From: Anaspis maculata
Taxonomy: Eukaryota; Arthropoda; Insecta; Coleoptera; Scraptiidae
Length of the DNA stretch: 64,000 nucleotides
Assembly: GCA_949128115.1 (NCBI GenBank)
Contig: OX421964.1
Location: forward strand, 50,074,601 to 50,138,600
Direction: 5' to 3'
Positions 56,885 to 64,000 of the stretch are shown piece after piece. Numbering within the stretch: the first letter of the stretch is position 1; every line of letters begins with the position of its first letter. The notes below the pieces were generated by a model, which saw only the letters and a list, made by a program, of their open reading frames with translations, ran no database searches and had not been told where the DNA came from. Both the position numbers and the translations under genes were made by a program.

Positions 56885-58024
56885 ATTTGTCTAGTTCTAA
56901 AACGTTTATTGTTTTAGTCCCAAGTCAGTGTGACATCTTAATCAAAATCAACCGCGAAGTTTTTTACTGTCATCCAAACTGTCATGTTTCTGTCCACCTA
57001 GATAGCTTTTGGAAAGAAAACCGTAATAAGCACCTATCGACGCAAGTTTTAAGAATCTGTACGTGTTACTTATACAGTTACTGTTGTTCCTGTTACGTTA
57101 TACCTACTGTTACTGTTGTGTTGTTCCTTCATTGGTTTTGATTACCTGATAATTTTCACGCCGTGTGTGGGGATCCAGTTCGTTTATCTGCGAGAGAACG
57201 TGAAATACTTTGACGCTGTTACGAAGAATTCTTCAGAGATTCCAACAATGCAGCTGCCAGCATTCAGCGCGTTGCTTTGATCTTGAGTAACGTTTCGCAC
57301 GGTCAAACGCCTACTGGCAAAAAGAAGCCAGATCGTCACTACTTAAACCAAAAAGTGGCTGTGGATCCCTGAGCCCAGTCGAGAAAAAAATCAGCCAGGC
57401 GCCCGTTTTCAATCAAAAGAGTAGGTACAGTACAGTCTGTTGTGCCATATCCTACCAGATTTCGTGCATCTGTCTTCACTAAAAGGCTCAGTTGAAGTAG
57501 AACAGCGTAACTCGGCTTTAGAAGCAGATGTTCCTTGATATCTGATCCCTCTCAAGGCCATGGAGTTTGCTTTACTGCTTTACTATCTACCTGTGTGATA
57601 TGTGCACAATGTTGATTGAGACTGTGGCAAGAACGAAATCTGCTGACTCCCCAGGTGCCTATTTTTTTTAGTCCTGAGATCGGAAACAGAGACGGTTCGA
57701 CATCAAAACTGCATGTATCTTTCTTCAAGTGCACCTTGAATGGGGTGCCGCACGTGATACTTGATAAAAAACTGAAGAAATACTTTCTGACTGAAAGGAG
57801 TGAAAGATCTGACTTATAACCTGAAAATAAATAATGAAGTTTCCATGATATTTACACTTTTGATTTGACGTTTTTTGTAACTAAATCTAAAGCTGCATTT
57901 AGATTTTCATGACCTACTGGGATAGCAATATTTCTGAAACAACGTATACCTACTATCCGTGTCCGATTGGTTTTTGGCCGCCATAGGACAAGGCATGCAG
58001 GAATAAGCAGGTATAGTCTAAAAA
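56885..58024. other. Intergenic between the foldback and arginase copy 2, no gene seen
   Basis: No coding signal or repeat was recognised in this stretch. Confidence 0.4.
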
Positions 58025-58030
58025 TTTATT
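58025..58030 (-). terminator. Polyadenylation signal of arginase copy 2
   Basis: AATAAA on the - strand, 12 bases past the stop codon. Confidence 0.55.
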
Positions 58031-58042
58031 GCCAAGCTTTGT

Positions 58043-59261
58043 TTACATCGTACCCACTTTAGGCGGAAAAGTTTGTAAAGGCAAAGGCTTGTTTGCCATC
58101 AGTCCCCTCCTGTGATGCCCGCAGGCTGCTTGGATTATGTGGATCGCGGCCTCAACAGTTTTCTTAACATCCTCCTTAGAACCAATAGTCGGATTCACCT
58201 CCACCAAATCCAGGGCGCCTAGTCGTCCGGTTTTGTAAATCGTTTCCATGATCTGAATTCCTTCCCTTAGGGTAAGACCGCCTCGTACTAAAAAGCAATA
58301 ATTTCAACAATAAAAAGGTTAAAAGGTGGCAGTGGTGGACAATAGAATAGAAACACTTTTGAAAACTGTCAACTTTATGAAAGTGATCTGGAGAGACTAG
58401 GTACTCGTTTTTGCAGTTATGAGGCTGTCTCCTTCGTGTTTTGGGAGCTACTCATCTTCCCAAGTCAATCTTATGGCCGTGATTCGAATTCAAAAATTGA
58501 CAAAGAAATTTCATGTTAGCTACAGCCAGTTTCACCAAAGTTTTACGATCAAATTAACTTTACGTCATAGTTGCTATGCAATAGCCAATAGCAATAGCCA
58601 TGTGCAATAGCATCACCAAAGGTTTAGTTACTATAGTATGAGAGTGATAAAGTAGATTCGTTCATATAAGTTTGGTGGAACTGGAGGTTAGTGTGACCAC
58701 TGTGACGAGTCCCAAATACCTACTACTAAACTAACAGGGAAATTCAAAAAAGCAGATTGGAGTTTTGCTGGATTGAATTATATTTTTGTAAATGAGAAGC
58801 ACCCAGTACGAATAACCACTTCTTACCTGCCGTCCCTGTACTAGGGGCTTCAAGCGAATCCAAAGAGTCTATGTCGAAACTGACATGAATCGATTTCTTT
58901 CGCTCCGGATCGATCTTGTCCAACGTCATGTTGACCACGGAGTCAATTCCAAAGTGTTCCACGTCCTCCATGCCGAAAGCCGTGATTCCCAATTTGTCAA
59001 TGATCAAGCGTTCATACGGATCGACCGATCTCAGCCCGATATAGCCCACGTTCCTGATCGAAATGACTGGTTCCTGCCAGTCCATTCCCGGTAGATAGGG
59101 CCAATAATCGGATAATTCCTTGACCAGGATTGCCAATGGCATTCCGTGAGTGTGACCAGTTTCTGAGGTTTTGTTCGTGTTCAGGTCGGCATGGGCGTCG
59201 ACCCACAAGACGCACACGTCTTTGTCTCTGGCTTTGATGTGGCCGTCGACTGTACCTACAG
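58043..59261 (-). CDS. arg: Arginase, copy 2 (exons 3 and 4 only in window)
   Basis: Two exons on the - strand, 59261-58827 and 58287-58043, match exons 3 and 4 of copy 1. Exon 3 has the same length (435 bases) and the same intron phase. It encodes DAHAD, SETGHTHGMP and SFDID intact; by eye 21 of 145 residues differ from copy 1. Exon 4 is 14 residues longer at the C-terminus. No exon 1 or 2 was found between 59262 and 64000, so they lie beyond the window or are missing. It is upstream of copy 1 in the same orientation, a tandem duplication. Intact frames and splice sites argue against a pseudogene. Confidence 0.85.
58523..58686. mobile_element. Diverged relative of the TAA-flanked MITE family
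   Basis: CAGTTTCACCAAAGTTTTA at the left and AAGTTTGGTGGAACTGGAGG at the right resemble the ends of 8138-8282. The middle AGTTACTATAGTATGAGAGTG recalls the same family. It lies in the intron of arginase copy 2. Confidence 0.5.
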
Positions 59262-59325
59262 CTGAAAATTGCGAAAGTCTTCCAATTATTTCGGTTCCAT
59301 CAAAATGGGCAGGTAATATTAACCG

Positions 59326-59931
59326 GAGGGTGTCTCAAAAGTATTGCATTCCGAGTCCAGAGCGACATATGGAATCTACCAAAGACCCGCGAAAAAAAAA
59401 AAGTTGAAAAAAATGATTAGGTACGGTTTTTCTTCAAGAAGTCAAAGGGTGGGACTTTGCCCCCCTCTATTTTCGTTATATAAGAGTGATATTGGCAACT
59501 GTTGCTGTATGATAAGACTGATCAGTGAAAATTATCAACCAGTACGGGTGGTTCTCTGATTTTCTGTTTGCGAATCAGCAGGGTGAGTCATAAATCCCCA
59601 AAATGCAGTTTTCTCCACTAATGCTTGTAAAAAATTCCATTAATCGCTAAAACAATTATTTAGAACGAGAATATTAAATAGAAGTCCATCAGTGGACACG
59701 CAGTGGTTGATAATTTTTAGTGCTTAGTCTATCACAAACAGTTTCCCCAAAATCACGTCGAATAACGAAAATGGAGGAATGCAAATAAGTCCCACCCTTT
59801 AACCCATCATATCTTCAAAAATAAAACGTCAACAACTTCTTTCAACTTTTCTTCTTGATCTTCAGTGGATTCCAAAGGTCTCTCTCTTTGGACTTGGAAT
59901 GCGACAGCTTTGAGATAGGTACCCTGTGTTG
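59326..59931. mobile_element. Palindromic element upstream of arginase copy 2 exon 3
   Basis: GTCTCAAAAGTATTGCATTCC at the left pairs with GGAATGCGACAGCTTTGAGA at the right. Inner GGTGGGACTTTGCCCCCC and TAAGTCCCACCCTTT also pair. A relative is at 31.7-33.5 kb. Confidence 0.7.
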
Positions 59932-59986
59932 TGTAGGTACCATTTTGTCCTTACAATCGTTGCTGTGGCATCCACTCTTTGGTTGA

Positions 59987-60190
59987 AGTTAAGGATGTAT
60001 TCTCAGCAGGCCAAAATTATTTTCAGGATTTCTTCAAAAATGAAGATACAAACTCAATTTTTCTTAAATACGGTGTACTGAGTGTATTAAAAAATTTAAT
60101 ACCAAGCGTTTTCTCAATTACATATGCGAAAAAGAATATTTTTTGTTGACATTTTTTTTTAAACGGCTCTGTATTCAGTTTGTGAAACAG
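59987..60190 (+). repeat. Dispersed repeat, copy 2 of 2
   Basis: Matches 41078-41315 in the same orientation. Confidence 0.65.
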
Positions 60191-60849
60191 TTGAAAATTT
60201 TTTCGTTAATGTCCCAGCAATCGTTTAGAAACCTTCCCAGTGTTTTAGGGCTATTGGGCTTTTAAAAAATTGTAGGGATCTCTTTATCTTTTTTTTGAGG
60301 GAGAAAAATACTGATACCCTGCGTATACAGCCCTAATAACAGTTGACTATTAGTTTCACGACTTTTTCCATTTAGTCCGGGGGTGAGTGACATGAACCTT
60401 GCACTTTGTGACAAAAGCACAAACATTGGTAGGATAGTCCACAAGACCGTGCTCTTTCGATTGAGTCGAAGCGCCAAGCAGATTTTTTCTCGGGGGGTCG
60501 CCAGGGGGCTCCTGAAATTTGAAAGAGGTGGAGCCCCTACGGAACCACTTTTTAATATCGCTATATCCAATGGAAAGGAAACGTATGACTCTATATACTA
60601 TAAACCTTAACAGTATCACTCACCATGTCGCTATCGTTTTTCACTGTTAAAAAAAATAAAGTCTTTGGCTAGTACGAAAAATGTGTTTACATTTTTTTTC
60701 ACCTACTGGAACATGGAAAATTGGCGCGTTTGATCTTTTTTCCTACATTTCCGCATCAGCTTATTCCATGTATGAAGTCGAAAATGCGAGAGACCAATTT
60801 TCGGGAGAACGCCAAGCAAAGAAGCGAGCAATTTTCACTGCCCAGTTCA

Positions 60850-61700
60850 ACAGCGGTTTTTTAGCGCACTTCTCCAAACGGGAAGGCGCTTTTGCCCTCG
60901 CTTTGTCCGTCCGTCCGTCACAGCATCTAGTCCTAGACGGAAAGGTTTTTGCGAAAAATTCTTACTCCATTGGGTAGCTCATGACCTTGTATCCCGAACC
61001 AAGAAAAATCTCGACGAAATAATAATAAACAATGACAATAATAACAATTTAGTGTGACGCGGCATCGCCGTTGAATGCTGCATTTCAGAAGCCGGCCTGA
61101 TCTCGAAAGTTATCACATGCGAGGAAGTACCCGATCTTATCATTTTACCATAATACATATGCGGAGTTATATTTAGAGGATGATTTGAACTTCATTTTAA
61201 TGAAAATTTCACATCGGTGCGGGGTGCAGGCCAATAGTTATTAATTTTTGAAAATGACTCCGAAACTACGGCTCGGCCGCAAATGATTTATTCGTTGCTT
61301 GCTGGTGCTTGATATCCTTTCCTCCGAACAAAACGAAATTCAATACAGAAACTATTTCAACTCGAATGAGTAGCTCATGGACTTGGAACGCGAATCAAGA
61401 AAAATTTTGCCGAATCAATCATGAACAATTACAATAATAACATTTTGGTGTAGGGCGGCTTCGCCGATCAAGTGCTGGCATTCGCGGTAAGATGTAGAAA
61501 GTTGCGATATGCAGGCAACTACAATTTCTTAATGAAATACATCACTGTATGTACGGCATTATATTTAGAGAACAATTTGAACTTTCTTTTGACAAAAACC
61601 CCACTTCGATCCGACCGTCGGGTCAATTGTTATCCATTTTTGAAAACGACCGCAAAGCCACGGCTCGGCGCATATTACACGACCCTACAAATTTAAAATC
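60850..61700 (+). mobile_element. Helentron-type element (H2) with two 400 bp repeats
   Basis: The 5' end GTTTTTTAGCGCACTTCTCC is followed by CGCTTTGTCCGTCCGTCCGTC (microsatellite 60905-60919). Two diverged tandem units of about 400 bp start near 60974 and 61370. Shared blocks are GTAGCTCATG, ACAATAATAACA, TTATATTTAGAG and CACGGCTCGGC-like ends. No matching 3' terminus was found, so it is probably truncated. Confidence 0.5.
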
Positions 61701-61939
61701 AGACGTGCCGAAATAGTAATTGAACATTTTGAAATAGCCAATACTAGGTACCTGAAGGATAATGGCACTCAAATTACGAAACATGTTCGCTCAATAACCA
61801 AAAAAAAAGTAGGTAGGTATCACTAAAAATCATGTGACAAGGCTACCATTTTTTCGGTTTTTCGATAAAAAAGAAATGTTCCAATTCAAAAGTTAACCCG
61901 ATATTCGTGTTCAGGAGGTCGAAATCAGTTGGAGAACAT

Positions 61940-62784
61940 TTTTTTATATAAGTAACAGAATGACGCTAATGTGGCCGGTTTGTCTGTCTGTCTGTCTGTC
62001 TGTCCGAGTCCGTGCAGAAATTAAGACGCTGTACTCCTTCTCGAGAATTGAAACAAGAGTCTTGGAACTTTTTTCCGATTAATAGCTGATGTCCCCAAGG
62101 GTGGCCAATGGGCACTATTTTTGTTATCCATACATCGTTATCATTATTCTCAAAAAACAGAGATCTCCTGTGCACTTCGATGAAGTTGAACTTCTCCTCG
62201 GGAAATAAAGCTACAGCCCTTGAAGATTGAACTTTATCCGGTGGATAGCTTAGGTCCTCAAGGACCAAATAGGCAGGTTGGCTTTCATAATTCGGCCGCC
62301 ATCTTGGCTGCCATATTGAAATTTCTTATTAGTGGAACGATTGTCATGAAACTTGAAACTTACCCTTGTCTAGTACGATCATTCTTATTTTCAAGCCAAA
62401 TTTCATGATTGCCCCACCATCTTGGCCGCCATATTGAAATCTCTTATAAGTGGAAGGATTTTCATGAAACTTGAGAGTTACGCTTGTCTCGTACGATCAT
62501 TCCTATTTTCAAGCTGAGTTTCATAATTCTGCCGCCATCTTGGCCGCCATATTGAAATCTGTTGTTAGTGGAACGATTTTCATGAAACTTGGAGCTTACC
62601 CTTGTCTAGTACGATCATTTTGATTTTCAAGCCGAATTTCATGATTCTGTCGATATTTTGGCCGCCATAGTGGAATTTTTTGCCCAAGACGGTAGAACCC
62701 TAATCACTCAACATCTTGCGTTCACTAATCCTCCAAAAAGGAAGTGCGCTACTGAGCCTCATGCCCATGAGGCATATTCGCTTG
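61940..62784 (+). mobile_element. Helentron-type element (H3), left member of an inverted pair
   Basis: A (GTCT)n microsatellite at 61980-62004 is followed by about four tandem units of 120-125 bp (62280-62700), each with GCCATCTTGG and GCCATATTG. The 3' end is GGAAGTGCGCTACTGAG, hairpin CCTCATGCCCATGAGG, then CATATTCGCTTG before TTT. The 5' subterminal motif is weak (ATGACGCTAATG). Confidence 0.65.
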
Positions 62785-63293
62785 TTTAATATTCCCAGTC
62801 GATATTACTGATACCATTACCAAGGAAAAATAGATTGGACTATCCTCTAACGATATTTCAAAACTTTAAATGCGGAACCACACGGAAAAATCCTGTAGAA
62901 ATTTTTTTATCAAGAGCGTTAAGAAGGTTTTCAGCTCTCAGTTGTACCCATTCCGGGGAAAATGGAACAGGTAGCTGCAAAAGTTTTCTGCACAACTGGT
63001 TTTCACGGCAAGCAGCGCTATTATTATTTTGGAACGGGATCATCTTTTTTCAACTTTACTCGAGTAGACCCCTTTATGAGGTCCTGGTCTTTGACAATGA
63101 GTGTTTGAGCCGCATGTCCTGAGCAAAGTACTTTTGGCAGTACCTATCACGCACTCGCACAGTACCGTCATCAGGGGTGAACTCGGACGAATTTCGAGGT
63201 TTTAAGCGAATAACGCCCATAATTTTCAGCCGAAAATTTTGAAAAAAATAATTTAGATACCTCTATACTTCATCTATTGACTCCATTAGAAAA
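62785..63293. other. Spacer between inverted elements H3 and H4
   Basis: 509 bases without coding sequence or similarity to the arms. Confidence 0.5.
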
Positions 63294-64000
63294 CAAGCGA
63301 ATATGCCTCATGGGCATGAGGCTCAGTAGCGCACTTCCTTTTTGGAGGATTAGTGAACGCAAGATGTTAAGTGATTGGGGTTCTACCGTCTTGGGCAAAA
63401 AATTGCAATATGGCGGCCAAAATATCGACAGAATCATGAAATTCGGCTTGAAAATCAAAATGATCGTACTAGACAAGGGTAAGTTCCAAGTTTCATGAAA
63501 ATCGTTCCACTAACAAGAGATTTCAATATGGCGGCCAAGATGGCGGCAGAATTATGAAACTCGGCTTGAAAATAGGAATGATCGTACGAGACAAGCGTAA
63601 CTCTCAAGTTTCATGAAAATCCTTCCACTTATAAGAGATTTCAATATGGCGGCCAAGATGGTGGGGCAATCATGAAATTTGGCTTGAAAATAAGAATGAT
63701 CGTACTAGACAAGGGTAAGTTTCAAGTTTCATGACAATCGTTCCACTAATAAGAAATTTCAATATGGCAGCCAAGATGGCGGCCGAATTATGAAAGCCAA
63801 CCTGCCTATTTGGTCCTTGAGGACCTAAGCTATCCACCGGATAAAGTTCAATCTTCAAGGGCTGTAGCTTTATTTCCCGCGGAGAAGTTCAACTTCATCG
63901 AAGTGCACAGGAGATCTCTGTTTTTTGAGAATAATGATAACGATGTATGGATAACAAAAATAGTGCCCATTGGCCACCCTTGGGGACATCAGCTATTAAT
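63294..64000 (-). mobile_element. Helentron-type element (H4), right member, cut by the window edge
   Basis: An inverted copy of 62078-62784, with no net length difference over 707 bases. Its 3' terminus (complement of CGCTTG) is at 63294, and its 5' end lies beyond the window. Confidence 0.7.

Noticed and set aside
62220..62408. Identical 62-codon frames at 62220 (+) and 63670 (-)
   Set aside because: They are the two arms of the inverted H3/H4 pair; the frame falls in tandem repeat DNA and has no protein features.

Overview
This is nuclear DNA of an insect. The genes carry small GT-AG introns and encode animal proteins. About three quarters of the window is made of transposon-derived repeats. 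The arginase exons resemble arthropod arginase, and the dense short palindromic elements plus frequent GTAGGTACCTAC-type runs suggest a hemipteran (possibly a sternorrhynchan such as a whitefly). That last assignment is a guess.

Layout. 0.2-4.7 kb: a broken Jockey-like non-LTR retrotransposon whose ORF2 is split by a 1.5 kb Helentron-type element. 5-8.3 kb: palindromic MITEs. 9.0-11.0 kb: two intronless genes on the + strand, mRpS18B and PYROXD1, whose reading frames overlap by 7 bases (ATGTTAG). 11-14 kb: repeats and a decayed LINE endonuclease. 14.5-29.5 kb: the condensin gene SMC2 on the - strand, reconstructed as 13 exons (about 1167 residues), with introns full of palindromic elements. 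30.1-35.1 kb: TFIIS, divergent from SMC2, with three exons and a 4 kb intron. 36.0-40.7 kb: a secreted Reeler-domain defence-type protein on the - strand, convergent with TFIIS and holding a 1.5 kb near-perfect palindrome in its intron. 48.1-53.1 kb: a complete four-exon arginase on the - strand. 58.0-59.3 kb: the last two exons of a second, tandem arginase whose 5' exons must lie beyond the window or be lost. 54.6-56.9 kb: a large foldback element. 60.8-64 kb: further Helentron-type elements, two of them head-to-head.

The genes are mostly housekeeping: mitochondrial translation, a flavoprotein reductase, chromosome condensation, transcript elongation and arginine breakdown, plus one secreted immune-type protein. 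They do not form a pathway. The most notable points are the overlapping mRpS18B/PYROXD1 pair, which implies one dicistronic mRNA, and a family of elements sharing termini (subterminal inverted AGCGCAYTTYC, GTCY microsatellite, central tandem repeats, 3' hairpin ending CTTG before TT) that fits Helentron-associated non-autonomous elements. The tandem arrays inside them differ completely from copy to copy. One array and an unrelated foldback both carry many YY1/Pho-like GCCATNTTG cores.
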